A DNA stretch of 64,000 nucleotides from Pyrrhosoma nymphula (taxonomy: Eukaryota > Arthropoda > Insecta > Odonata > Coenagrionidae): positions 178,940,386 to 179,004,385 of the forward strand of contig OY754327.1 in the NCBI GenBank assembly GCA_963573305.1. The letters run 5' to 3'. Position numbers and translations under genes: made by a program. This document shows, one piece after another, positions 25,301 to 38,660 of this stretch. The number at the start of each line of letters is the position of its first letter. Positions within the stretch are counted from its first letter, which is position 1. The notes under the pieces are model-generated. The model worked only from the letters and a program-made list of their open reading frames with translations, was not told the origin of the DNA and ran no database searches.

Positions 25301-28300
25301 ATAATTTTCGTGATTGCATTAATTTATATTAATGCACAATGATCCGGATCGTCCAGGTAGAATGCAATAAAATCCGATTCCCGTCATGGTTTATAATTAA
25401 AATGATGCATATATGATGAGCGTAATACCAGCTTCTGCGTGTCAATGTCAGAACAGGAGCAGCGTGCTTAAAACTCACATTTCATTTGCGGAATCTAATA
25501 AATACCAAGTAATTAAGTAGTGAATTAATAAAAACCCCATGCATTTTCCGTTACTTTAAGTAGCATTTATGATCTATCCCCTTTCTACGCTCAATTTTAC
25601 GTGGAATGGCACAGGTTGTGAATATCGCCTCTCCATAAAAGTTACATTTGCATTGGTTTTCCGTGCGAGTCAAGCAAATGCCCTTGCAAGGTCCTTCATC
25701 TTATTGTTCTGATTAACTAAAGTCTATAATTAACGGTTTGATGATAACGAACCTTCTTCCGGTAGTCTAAACATGTTTGTCGATTATGGGTTCCTAGTTT
25801 TATGAAACTGGATGCCGGTACCCAGATGTGCCAGTCAGAATTGTTCTTCTTCGCTTTATACTATAGTAATATTTTTGTTTTTATCTCTTCAGGATATCTC
25901 TGGTAAGAGCTGTGTTCCCAGTGGTGATTTTAAGATTGGCATTCACTCTCCGCATTTTTCAGTGAGGCGCGGTTCTTCAGCGCACCTTTGGGTGTAAGGC
26001 GCCCTAGAAAAGGCAATCTGGGATTTTTTTACGGTGGGGGAAATTGGGGGTTCTGCGCGGGAGTTGCGTGGGGATTGGCTTCAAAGGGAGCGATGGATGA
26101 ATGCCTCGGAATGAGGTTAGGGTGGGTGGTGGGCTTGTGATGTTTGGTGCACGGGAGGGCATATAATACTTACATTCACTCGCATCCACCCAATGGCTTT
26201 CGGAAGCCGAATTAATGGGGAGGCACTGTGGCGGGGACGAGGATTGGTGGAAACGATTGAACCGTGCTCTTATGGAAACGTGAGAAACATGGAGCTACCG
26301 CAGATGGAAGGAAATGATAAGGGACCAAAACGGCAGTCGGAGGAATTGAAGGGAGGGGAATTCTTCATTTTCTTTTTTTTTCATGGCCAAATGACGCATT
26401 AATGGGTGATTTACCCCAGTTCAAGTACTTCCGCTTATAGTGGGAGGGGGATTAATAAACGGTTAAATAAAGTAGTAGTAAAAATACGGAAGAGATGACA
26501 GATTAATAGCTTGATACTTGATGTGAAATAGATCGATTAGTTTATCAGAATGTTTATTACCTGCAACACGCGTTAATGCAATAAAGGTTTGTTCTGTTTC
26601 TTCAAATGCTACAGTTTTAAACAAGGAATACCTACATATAATCTTTATTTGTATATGCTTGGAGAGAATGATGCTTTCAAATCCACCCGATCTTGAAAGG
26701 CGCTTTCAATGCTTGTTATCGTTCGGCCTCTTGAGATCGCTTTCAATGCGTGAAGAAAGATTGTTTTTGGATTTTATTAAGTGTAAGCATCGATAATAAA
26801 GTTTTTTGGATGACTATTATTTTATATGTGCGGTTTTTCTGGACGAGAAAGTACTTCTGGTTGATAAATGAGGCTTTCATTGACAGCTAACTTGGTTTCT
26901 GAGAGCGATTCGCTGAATGAAAGCGAATTTAATCATTATGCCACCCCGCATACTTATGCCAGCATCAGAAGTCCGCCTCCCGCATAGTTATGTAGCTATG
27001 TATAGTTTCATTGCTTATAGAAAAACATTTACACGAAAAATTAAGTTTTGTCTTAATCTTTTATTCAATTAGGGATGAATTGTTGAATTTTTTTTCACTT
27101 AGTAAGGAAATTGTTGCCAAGATGCTCGTGACTTCTGGTGTCACTTTTAACTCATACGATGAGTGAATTAAAATAAGTTTGAAAGATGAGGAAAAGGGGT
27201 CAAAAATCCTTCATACACATACTTGCCTACTTTAATCTATAAAAGCCACGACTCCAAACTGTTAAGAATCCTTCACTAAGGACGCATTTGAATTCGCCGG
27301 TGAATATCTTAGCTCCCTATGGGAGTGCCGTTGAAGTATAAAAAATCATGAAGTTAGAATTCCCGGAAAACATAATGGTTAATTTAAGCTTGAGATTTCT
27401 GTCACGGCCCCTAATATAAATAAAAAGTATCTACGTTTGGGTGGCCAGAGTAGACACCTATAGTATAACATCCGGTTTAGCAGTGTTCATCAATAAACGA
27501 ACTCAAGTACCTTAGAATACCCAAGCCAAACTTATCCGAGGGCTTACCTTCTACTGCTTTGGAAGGGCAGTGCAGGGTGCCGATGACAGGGTGAAAGGGC
27601 ATATAGAAAAGATATCTCAAGGATGACGTGGCTCAAAGAAATAAATTCATAATCATGACCTCCAAGGGCCTCTTATTTCATAATGCGGAGGGATCTCCAC
27701 TTGAAACTTGAGTCCCATCTAATTTGACAGCTGTCAAGCCGGAATTTGACATGAGACCCTAAAAAAATTAATGATATTCTGTTTAAAATATGGATTTGGA
27801 TAAACTAAAGAAGACTAGCTACGGTAGTCAAGGCTCAATGGAAAGTAATAAAAGTGGGTTGGTTAAAAAATGTTACTTATTAAAAAATAATATCATGAAT
27901 AAAAACATTCTTCGGCGTGCTACATTAAAAATTTCTGGAACATTACTGGATGAGGTTTGCGTAATAGAACCATCTCATGAAAATTAAAACAACCGTTCTT
28001 TAATGAATACAAACAGTTGTGGGTCCCATAAACGGGACATTCTCCGGAGGCCCCAGAGTTTTGCCTCATCAGTCCCAGCATGATTACTGCTCTTGACGGA
28101 AGTTGATACGCTGGGAAACTCTTACGTCTTACTCCGACCGTCATTCCCCGCTTAATTTCATTTTATGCTCAAACTTTTCACGTCTGGGTCATTTCGTGCC
28201 AAACCAGGGGCAAAAAGGCACATTTGTTTTTTTTATATTAAATTCATTTACCAAGTGTGAACAGTTTTATACGTTGATGGGCCTCATTTAAAATTTTAAT

Positions 28301-28960
28301 AACAAATGTCTGCCGATGGGAAAGGAACAACGTCCACGGAGAAGCATTCCCGCGCTCTCAAGAAAACAGAAATTTGCGAGGTGTAATCTCTCCTTTGCAT
28401 GTATGAGATTAAAAAAATATTATTTTACGTGTGGCATAAATTAAGCTCTACAAACTCAAAAGACGTATATTTTACTGCTCACTTCTCAATTGAATATGAC
28501 TTTTTTGGGCCAACCCACCGGCAAAATAATATTAAAAGGAATAACCACGATCGCCTGACGATAACGCAGTCATAAGTCCTTCTCCAATGATAGCTGAGAG
28601 ACTCAGCACACACAAGATAACTCTCGCGCAGTACACACCTCATAAACAACCTTTTGTGGCCCTTGGCCGCATTCGAACTTCACCATCTAAGTAAAATAAA
28701 TCATATTTTTATTTTTTTAAACCGTGCATCGCAAATGTTCTCGCTTCATGTCATCATGGAGAACGTTAAATCCTTTCCTCTCCAGCGTAATGTTTTTCCT
28801 CTTGCTCACCGGTCTTTATTATAACCCTCTTGGTACTTGCACACAATCTCTGAAGAAGAAAGTTTATACACTGGAAACAAGTTGTGAAAAACATGACGCC
28901 CGTGAATAAACCCGGTAATTAATTTTCACGGACCTGGGAACATAAAACGGATACCCATGC
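25301..28960. other. AT-rich sequence without visible genes
   Basis: Short frames only. The region 26000-26370 is G/A-rich. No RNA gene or transposon ends recognised. Confidence 0.6.
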
Positions 28961-29300
28961 AAATCCCTGACTGCTCCAAGATAAGGAGTAAAGGGTTTTA
29001 AGCGTTGAGGAATGAGGGAGGAGGAGAAAAAGAGGAGTGGGATGGGGGGAGGGTTAAGGGCAGTCGGCGTAGAGGCAGGTGCGTGAAGGAGGAGAGGAAA
29101 GGAGGAAATGGCAGTGGCCGCAAGGGTACCGGCTGAGGGGTGGGGGGAGAGAGCAAGGGTACCGTCCAATCAGGGATATCGAGATCGGAGGGGGGGGGGG
29201 ATGGGGTCGTAGGACTCCTACTAAATGAACTCGAGCTAGACACGCACGCCTACTGGGACCTTGGCACGCACTCTCCATCAAGGGAGCGATATAAATTTAT
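28961..29300. promoter_or_regulatory. Purine-rich island
   Basis: G/A-rich plus strand with a G11 run near 29190. The Pro/Ser-rich minus-strand frames are artefacts of this bias. Confidence 0.25.
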
Positions 29301-30240
29301 ATACATACACCAGCAAGAGCATTCATTTACTTAAAGACGCACATAACTTCCAGAAACTCAACTAATATCTACCAATAAGTCACCAGTGTGGAATGGGAGA
29401 GGAAACGAAGGTCACTGATTTCGCTGATTATTATTCTTTTATGAAGTCGGGGGAAAATTCTGCCTTTTGAAGCATTCCAGAATCTGATTACCATCGCTTT
29501 CTACGTCGTCCTACGCCTGCCATTTCGGGAATTCTGAAGGAGAAGTATTCTTTTGAAGATTCTCCTCCACTACTCCCATGGCACACGCTCATGAAAGTCT
29601 GGTGGGGAGTAGGGAGTGAGCGATGAGGGAAGCGGGACGGGTGATATGGCGTTGGAAGTGTTTTCTTGGATTTAAAATGTGTATATCAACGACCGCCATC
29701 GCCCCTGAAGGCTGTAATTAATGAGAGGAGGGCGATTTGAAATAAGAATTCCCAAAAGTAAGTTATTCTCCTGGAATGGGCATTTGGTCAGATAAAGAAC
29801 TGTTTTACGACAGACTGTAAACAGATCCTGGGGAGTTTTACGGGTCCTGGATTACTTAAACGCGAAGTTGTAACCGATTTCGATTCCGAAATGCCGCTAT
29901 CGTGAAGCAAGTGGACTTGAATGTTAGGATTTGTATGTATTGACACTTTTACGTGATTGATGAAATCACTAAAATGAGATGTATACACTAAATTTTGCGT
30001 AAAGCATAATTGTATTCAATATTCACGTTTGAAGGAAAAAAAGCTTATTTTTATGATTGCGTGTGTCGGTAATAAAACCCTAGTAAAATCTTTCTCATCT
30101 ACGACTTAGAAAATTTCTATATGTGACAACAATCGACTTATCAAATAAATAAATACTGCGAGCGTATTGAAGGAATAAGGGTAAGCATCGAAATTCGTAA
30201 TGATTCCTCTCAAAATGCGGTGGACATCACTATAAGGATG
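29301..30240. other. No genes seen
   Basis: Mixed DNA up to the left target duplication of the 838-bp element. Nothing else supported. Confidence 0.55.
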
Positions 30241-30247
30241 TATGGAT

Positions 30248-31085
30248 CGTAGCCTCCGAGATACACAGGCCGTAACACTACCCCCTCCACTTTTATTTAG
30301 TAGGCCTGCGAAAAGCGCGGGAAATGCGCTTCCTGTGTGTATGGCATGGTTCAACAAAATTAGGCAATTATTTCTTGTCATACGCCGTATTTCAAAATAT
30401 TTATGCACTTAGAAAAGCATTCGTCTTATTTTAGCAGGGCTTTTTATGACAATTATTATTCGAAAACGGAAAGAAAGATTTTCGACGCGAATTTGAATTC
30501 TACTGCGATTGCGGTAAATATACTTCCCTCACATTCAATTGATCGACAAACACGACCTGAAACCAAATTGGGTAGATGAAGGGGACAATTGTATTCAATG
30601 CTATGCAGATAATAAAAACACAAACGGTTACTGATGACCTAATTTGATTCTGAGTGTCATGCGATGCAAATTCTCAATGTAGGGTGAAGACGTCATATAC
30701 TTCAAATAGTCTTTTAACACTCCCCTTCGTTACATAACCAACTTCTGTTCTCATGGTATGCAAAGTACTATTTGTTTAGGGACATAAAATCCAATAAATG
30801 GCAAATAAAAATCTGTTTACTTTCAGTAGGCCCACTTACATTTCGTGTACTTATATTGTGATAAAATCACATTGCAACGATTTATGAATTTCTGCAGCTA
30901 TAGCTTATGATGCATCTCATTCAACAAAAGTTTACGGTAGTAACCAAGTCTTATCAGCCATAATAACCTTTTGTTAGAATTTTTTTCAATTATCTCCGTA
31001 AGAACACACGATTTTAGGCCTACTATTTGAAAATAAATGACGATCGAAATTCCGGTGTTCAGACCTGTATATCTCGGAGGCTACG
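30248..31085. mobile_element. Non-autonomous DNA transposon, 838 bp, 22-bp TIRs, 7-bp target duplication
   Basis: The left end (30248-30269) and right end (31064-31085) are inverted copies over 22 bp with one mismatch (core GTAGCCTCCGAGATA). TATGGAT lies directly outside both ends (30241-30247 and 31086-31092), a perfect 7-bp duplication. The interior has no transposase-like frame, so the element would depend on an enzyme made elsewhere. Superfamily is not assigned: 7-8 bp duplications fit P or hAT-like elements, but the terminal bases are not typical of hAT. Confidence 0.75.
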
Positions 31086-31092
31086 TATGGAT

Positions 31093-33320
31093 ACCTAAAA
31101 TTTTCTAAATGCCTATAGGAAAGCGTCCGCCACTTATTAGGATATATATTTTAATGACTGAATTAATATTTCCATTTACACGTCTACGAAACAGGAAAAT
31201 ATAAGAATTTTCTACGCTTAAAAATCAAAAAAACGAAAAATTATTCACTTCGCTGAATTATTAAAGTAAATAACACCTAAATTTCTCGATTAAATTCACT
31301 CATTTTAGACTGACAACAACCATATATATTTTTACTGAAATATTAATCAATCGGCATGAACAAATTCCGGGTTAGTAGGGCATAAGTACACAATTGCAAC
31401 GGAAAAAAAATCGCTAATAATTTTCCCTCGCCTATTTTCATTTTAATCTTTGACTTATCAGTCGATGTAGGTACTTTTTTGGTTACCATGTTTTAATGTC
31501 GGGAAAAATTGAACAGGGCTTTCCGGAATACGTTTCTCGGAATAACTGTTTGTCGCGCGAGATAAATGAAAACAGCAAACACGGGGCTTCCGCTGAAGCG
31601 GAAAATGTGCTCCTGGCAGCTCTTTTCATTCACTTCTCCCTTTGGCAGACTGTTACTCGGACGCCAGTCACTCATGTAACTGATGTAATTGACAATAGGT
31701 GTATTGCGAATTCTTGAAATTTTTTGTTATGATAAGAGTAATGAATTCATAAATCATGGGTGAGTGAATTGCAGTAATTAATTCGCCATTCAAGGAGACC
31801 GGAACGAGGCTGAATTGCGCCACATGCGCTACCACTTCATTTTTATTCTCAGCGAAGATTTTGAAATTTTCCCGGCCAGAAACTCGGGAGAGTAGCATAA
31901 ACTTCCTGTAAATAATTAATATGAATGGAATTGCTTATTAAGTTTCGAGGCATAAAATGTTTTAGCTCTAACTAAAAAAGCATTGGAAATCGCGAAAGCC
32001 CGTTTCGAAAGCAGTCAAAGCATGCTTCGTGTAGATATTGAAGAGAGCATAAAGTAGATCGGGCTAATACATGAATTTCTGTTGGCAAAAGCAATCTCCG
32101 ATTTATTCATAGCATGGCATAAAAATATCCTCAAAATAAAGAACTTTGTGATCACGGTTTTTTCAAAGATCTGACTCAAGTTTTATTAAAGTTAAAATTA
32201 AACAAATTACTGGTATATGTAAAAAAATAAATCACTCGCTATGATTCAATTCCTTCATATTTTCCTCTTTAAATATAGCTATTTTATTCATGATATTTAA
32301 CGGAAATAGGTGTCGCATCTGTTTCTGAATCGATACAGTGACTGTAACATTTTTTACTGTTTTATTTTTTCAGATTATTTTCCGCGCGGCAGATGAGCCG
32401 GCTCTCCGGATATCAAGGAGGAATATTATTTGGCGGCGCATGCAATTAAACCCTCAGTGCTGTAAAAAGGATCGCTAAAGTGGCGGCAGCAAGACGGCTG
32501 AGTAAAATCTGGCTCGAATCCGACCTCAGAGATTCCACGGTAAGAGCGAGAACTCCAGGTTATTTTTTTCATTTTTTTAAACTGTTCTTCCCATTTGTTC
32601 ATTTTTACTCCACCCCGTGGAAGTGCCTATTTTGTTACGCGTCCCTTTCACAAATTAAAAGTGGCCGGAATGGTCCCCCTTTCCCATGGAAGTCCTCCCT
32701 CGCTTTTCTTTAATTCCTTCCTAGGGTGATTGCAGCTAGCATGGGACCATCTGGTGAAGGGCCTAGTGGAGCAATAGAAAGCAACATTGTTGGTATTCAT
32801 CACTGTACTGTGCTGCTACAGGAGGAATATTTGTATATAACTACGATGATATTTTCATATTTGTTTCATTTAAAATCTCTGATGGAGTTAGGAAAAATAT
32901 CTCATCGAAAGACTTGTTGAATTATTTATTTTAAAAGACCGGCTAAGTGTTCCATGGGCATTCATAAATTCATATTAGTAGCGCCTATTTGGTTTTATGT
33001 TCAGAAGTATCTCACTGCAAAAGTGTAGTTCCTCCATATGAAGATCCAGAAATCATGGAAAAGGACTTCGGGGATAACATTGCAAAAGAAGAACTCAGTT
33101 GATCGGATACACCTTAAGACACAATGAATTTGATAAATACTAACAAGAGGGTAATATTGAAGCGAAAGATGAACGGTAAAGATCAAGAGACAAATACATA
33201 GGAATAACAACGCAGCTGGAAAGGAAGAACTTCATGAAAGCATGGAGTTTTAATGCTGAAAGTAAAGGTGTTAGCATGAGATGGGGAAAAATGGAGGGCT
33301 GCATTTGAGCTATCTTAGTA
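31093..33320. other. AT-rich sequence without visible genes
   Basis: No recognisable coding sequence. A CpG/GC patch at 32380-32560 lies in otherwise AT-rich DNA. Confidence 0.55.
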
Positions 33321-34080
33321 ATGAATGACTGGAGATGACGCGTTGGCGTACAAGGACGACATTGGAATTGAACTTTCCGTGGGCGGTGGAGACAATCAAT
33401 GGACGGCGAGAGTCCCTTTGGGGGGAAGGGCAGTGTTTCACCGTGGGGCAGCTTCAAAGTGGACCACGGAAGATATCATTCGGGAGACGTCGGAGAGACA
33501 AGACACGAGAGAGCGAGAGGGTTTTTCACGCTCCCGAAGATCTCTCCCCTCTATTGGGTGGAAATGTTTATTAAGGCGCAAATGGAGAGAGACCCTCACA
33601 CTCAACCCGCAATCCCCGACGCATCTCCCCCGTCTCTCAAAACGCCCCTCCCCCATTTATTTCACCCACCGAGCCAAAGACGGGCATCAGAAATACGCAT
33701 ATCGAGAGGGGTGCATAATGATTATAAGGGATCCTAGACCGAATGCACTCCGTCCCCTCTCCGAACTTCGCTCCACATTTCGGGGGCGATCAATCTTGGG
33801 ATTTATTCTTTTATACTTTTCATAGATTCGACACGGGAGCGGCTTTGGGGGCCCTCATAACGCTTTGTGCGGCGTATTCCAAAAGCAAATAGCCCTTTGA
33901 CGATGCGTGCGAGTGATGTTACATCGGGAGGATGTTTGGGACGTCACGCTATGGTGGATTACGTCAAAGTGAGAGCGGTTTGGCGATAGCGCTAAATTAT
34001 TGCGGTAAACATTGTGGGTGGGGTGGGGAGGGGACCTGACCGGAGACCTTGTTAAGAGTGCGTCAAACGTGACTCATTTT
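33321..34080. promoter_or_regulatory. CpG-rich island
   Basis: Three overlapping plus-strand frames (79-166 aa) and one minus-strand frame, none with family features. CpG sites are frequent. A promoter or enhancer is possible. Confidence 0.3.
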
Positions 34081-36060
34081 TTATTTGTTGCACGATCTGC
34101 GGAAATCGCTATTTTACCCGAAAATATGGGTATTTCATCAATTGAACCCTGTTATTGTACTAAATGATATTCTGAAGAAATTCATATCGAAATACTAGTC
34201 TCATGGGAAGGTAGTATCTAACCGAATTATCAAAGTGCTTCTGACTTATTTTGATCTGTTTCACCAACGACTGACATCGATATAAGTTTGCGAAAATGAT
34301 ATTTATCATGGCAACTTATACGTTTACGAATTGATAAGAGGCTGCTTTTCCTAATTTTAGTTTTATGATTGGAGGGACGGGAGGCTTTTTCATAGTTATC
34401 GGTGAAATGAAACTGAACAATGAGTATTAGAATTATCAAATTCTTTGTTTGAATTCGATGAGTTCGTTCAGTGTTTCTTGTTTCTCTTTATGCCCAATCG
34501 CATATGGGTATTGCCTTTACCCCTGATTAAAGTTTTCAAAAGTGAGCCACTTTTCAAGTGATGAAGATATTTAATGCATTAAAAATTTCGGCATTAGGGT
34601 GTTGTTAATTAATGATAAACTGTCGTCTTATATTTAATTATGAGTGTTTTATAAGGTATTTGATGTTGTATCATATTTAATGTTTGTATAATAAACTTTA
34701 AAGTTTATTGCAATTGATTAGCAAAACACATCATGGCCAGAGATGATGGTCACTTAAGGCAAATATATATTTCGATTGGTTCGCTGTTGAAATATTCTGA
34801 GGATATTCTTAATGATATTTTGGCGTAATTTAGCTTGCTTTTGAAAGTTTAATGATTTAAATGATTTAAAAATGAACTACTATTTGATAAACTTATGCAT
34901 TAATAAGCACTTTACACATGCAAAAGCAAATGAAATTTTCAAAAATTAGTCTATTCCAACATTTTTACATTTTCCCTGCAAATAGTATTGTCCTTCACAA
35001 CTTTGAAGACAGAATGTGATGCTCCATTAAAGGATCTACCATATATTGTTCTATTTCCATTAGGGATCCATTTTCATTAGAGAAGGTAAAATGCCTACGC
35101 TTTAAGTTAGTCCAAAAGAACAAACGTGAGACAGCAACTAACTACCATGCTATGAGGATTTCTCAAGTGGAGGATGCAGAATCATGGGGTAAAGGAGAAC
35201 GGCCATTCGTGGCAAGGCAAGAAAAATGGCATTAATCGGATTCAGCGTCACTTTTGTCCTCCCTGGTTTCTCATTTCGGAGTTAAATGTATTCAAAGCAC
35301 TGCGAGAAGGTCTTGAAATCGTCCCTTTCTCAAAATGGAAACAGGGTCCTATGCAAATCTCGTCTTCACCGAAGTTGGATGGTGTAGCTTTCGCTTCGCA
35401 AAATTAATTTAAAAAAATCAGGTGAAATGAAAAACTTAGCCATGACATTTCGCATGTAGTTATTGTACCATCGAAAACATTTTCCCACTTTCTCTGTTCT
35501 AAAGAATAAGTACGGTTGAATAACAATCAGATTATTATCATCACTAATGGGTTAAATGTATTTCAAGCTGAAAATATTCTTCGGAGTTATCTAGGAGCTC
35601 ATTAGAAGCGCTCTGATTTATCGTTAAACGGAAGCATTTTCATCGTAAAAGAATAGTAATTAACTTATTGATATCAAGATTGAAATTATCTGTATTCGAG
35701 CTTGGCATAGTTTGTGAAGGTAACTGTTGCATGCACCACTTTATATATTTATATTACATGCAACGTTTCCGTGTTTTAAGATTTGAATACCTACCTTCCA
35801 CTACATGGTAATTATTTCCGTATTTCGGCGAATTCTTCATCGATACGGCAGAAACATATATTTTTCCTCGAAAGAAGAAAGAGACTTTAAAAACACGGAA
35901 GTTATAAAATATCAGTGATGACTGAATGAGAATAATCTCGTCATGGCGGGAAATCTAAGAATAGGTAACTGAATTCCATCAAGAAAGAGACATTTCGGGA
36001 TTCGGAACTTGTCCTCATTCGAAATGTGCTTCGGAACCATTTCTTACGTGATAAAATTAA
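34081..36060. other. AT-rich sequence without visible genes
   Basis: AT-rich with small local duplications (ATGATTTAA twice near 34850-34870). No gene. Confidence 0.6.
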
Positions 36061-38660
36061 TGGGGAAAAGGGAAGAAGGAGAAGAGAAGAAGGAGCATGA
36101 GCGGAGTGAGGCTTGTGGGAGGGAGAGGTGAAGGAGGATGTGGGAAGGACGGAGAAAGGAAATGAGAGGAATCAAAAGAGAGGGAGATTATTTAAATCGC
36201 CGCAAGGGGGAGCCATGGGGAACGAGGGTGTTTGAGAGAGAGTGTGAGTGAGTGAATACCAGGTTCAGGACCGTCTGGCCATTGCCACCCAAGTGCACGG
36301 CCATTCTTCGCGAGAAAGGGAAAGCTCCCTCCGTGCATATATAAATGCATATTTTATTCTCCCGAGGAGGAAAAAATATGAGAGTTTATTTTATGGATTT
36401 TTAGGGTAGGAGGGAAGAGGGAAATAATCACGAGAGTCAGGAGCGGACGCGAAAAAGAAGGGGAAGGGGTCGAGAGGCGGAAAACTGAAGCTTTAGGGTG
36501 GAATCGTGGGGAGGCAATGTCCTAAAAGGTCATGAAAGAGCAAGCGAGAGACCTCTCTTTACGTCTCGTGTCCCGCGAGTAATTTTTATTTGCTCCGTTT
36601 TTCTTTTTTCGAACTTCTTTCGGCTTCCACTGGACGTCAGTGAGGTGGTCGACCCTCAGGAGAGGACGAAGGGAAAAGAGGAAGGGGTTGGGGGTGAGTG
36701 AGAGTGGGAGAAGGGCGGGTTAGGGTGGGTTGGGGGAAGGCAGGGGTTCGCGTGTGAGGGTGGGCGGTGGGCCAATTGGACACGGGGGTGGGAAGAAGTG
36801 AGAGAGGGAAAAGGTGGGATTAAAAAAATAGAAGGAATTAATCGATCCCCGTTGTTGCGAGGGAGGGCAGTTTCTAAGCATTCACGGCAGCGGGCGTCGT
36901 CGTCGGGCGGCGAGACGATGGGCAACTGTTGGCGTGATGCTAGGGTGGCCGTCGTGGCACTGGGGGGTGGGGGTAGGAAGCAGGGGGAGGTACTGGAGGA
37001 GTAGAGGGAGGAGATGGGAGAAGGGTAGGTTCGGGTTCTTTGGGAGGGGGTGAGAGTGTATGCGTGGGGGATGAAACGGGGAGGAGGTGGGTTAGGGGGT
37101 GGAGACGCTGGGGATGGGTTTGTTGCGGGGAACGGGGGTGGGTGAGGTGAATAAGTGATGAGCCCACCCCATTTGTGAATAGCCCCTCCCATTGCTCAGC
37201 AAGGCCGAGGGAGGTAGGGGGGAAACAGTGAGGAAGGGAAGTGATAGGACTGTGCTATCTCCCATTTAACGCGACCGGCCCTCGGTGTAAAAAGTATCGG
37301 GGTGATGGCTGTGTATACATTTCCATCGTGATTAAAACTTTGTTACTCGAGAATTATGGAAGATAACCGCTCATGGAGAATGTCAAGCACAAAGGGCGAT
37401 CTCGTAAAACATATCTTTATTTTCGCAATCGGTCGTGCGTATTTGATAATCGACGTTTGCATTTGAAGTTTTCAATGGGAGGTTGCAAACCCTGCATTCA
37501 TACCAGTTTAGTGACTATATTGCGATAAGCTGAACATTACAAAATGTGTTTATCATTTAAATCGGCGTCATTTACTGTTTCTAGCCATATCTGTTTATTG
37601 TACGCTCTTCAAAATCGACCAGATCGCCACGAATGTCATGTGCACATGAGACGGAAATATCAGTGTATCGCAGGGGGATACCTGTTTCGTGTGAAGCAGC
37701 GTGGGGTTCCGAGCGTCCGAGGGGTGGCGGCCGTAGGTGGGTGGGTGGGTGGGTGGAGGGGGGCAGCACTGCTGGTCTTAAAGGTCTGGTTAGTGGAAAA
37801 TGCATGTTGTGTGCAGGGGAGACGAAGGGGGGGGGGGGTACAGGGGAGGATTTGTGGACAGAGAGGGAGGGCGGGGGAGTTCGCGGGGTTAGACGCGGAA
37901 GTGCACTGCGTGGATGTACTCTGAGGGAGCGGAGGAGTAAGGGCGGGGGTTGGGTTAGAAGTTGGTAGAAAGGTGGGCGGAGGGGAGACCTCTCTCGGGC
38001 GAAGGCATATCAACGGGGATGGTGGAGGGGAGACCGGGGGAGGGAATGCAAAGCCCTTGAAAAGGCGGAAGGAGAGTTTTTGTTTCCCTCCCCCGAAGAA
38101 GTAGAAGAAGCAGCAAAGAAACTCTTAGTTTCCGGAGGGTGTTTATGGCCGGCCTGGAGAACTGAAGATAACGTGACGCCTTCGACGACGAAGAGGAGTG
38201 AGGGTGTTGTTGTTTTTTTTTCTCGCCCGTCTCTCGAATGGCATCTCCCTCCCTCTTTATTTCCTGATCGAGTTATTTTCGGATGCGGCGAGATGGAGAT
38301 GAAGGCATCGTGTGGGCTAAGTGGAGCGAGTCCCTTAAAATGCAGAATAGGCGGGAAGGAGATTTGAGGCCTTTGCTGCTTCACTTAATGCGAACCAAGA
38401 GCGCGACTGGGAGAAGTTCAGATAAAAACACCGGAAGGGGGAGGAGGGGAGGATTCACTCTGAATAATTCAAGTGCGGACGCGCAGTACCGATTCGGTCC
38501 ATTGGGTGCGAACTCGAACGGGGTTAAAATTGATGAAGTGAAGAGAGGATGGCGGTGAATTAGTGCTCCGAGTAAGCTTAGAAGGGAGTGTGTGCGATGA
38601 GAGCAGTGGCCAGTGAAGTTAGCATTCCATCCCAAGGGCCGCGGGTTGACCCTTGAGGTT
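36061..38660. promoter_or_regulatory. Long purine-rich, G-rich island
   Basis: About 2.6 kb, strongly G/A-biased on the plus strand, with GGGT and G12 runs, interrupted by an AT-richer part at 37310-37650. The large minus-strand Pro/Thr/Ser frames are compositional. The middle (38080-38560) has more balanced, CpG-containing sequence and is the best candidate for a conserved regulatory segment here. Confidence 0.3.
37736..37763 (+). repeat. GGGT tandem repeat, quadruplex candidate
   Basis: GGTG units repeat about five times and run into a G6 tract. A further run of 12 or so G lies at about 37827-37838. Compatible with stable G-quadruplexes on the plus strand. Confidence 0.8.

Noticed and set aside
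36656..38384. 178-aa and other Pro/Ser/Thr-rich frames
   Set aside because: Explained by purine-run composition; frames overlap on both strands.
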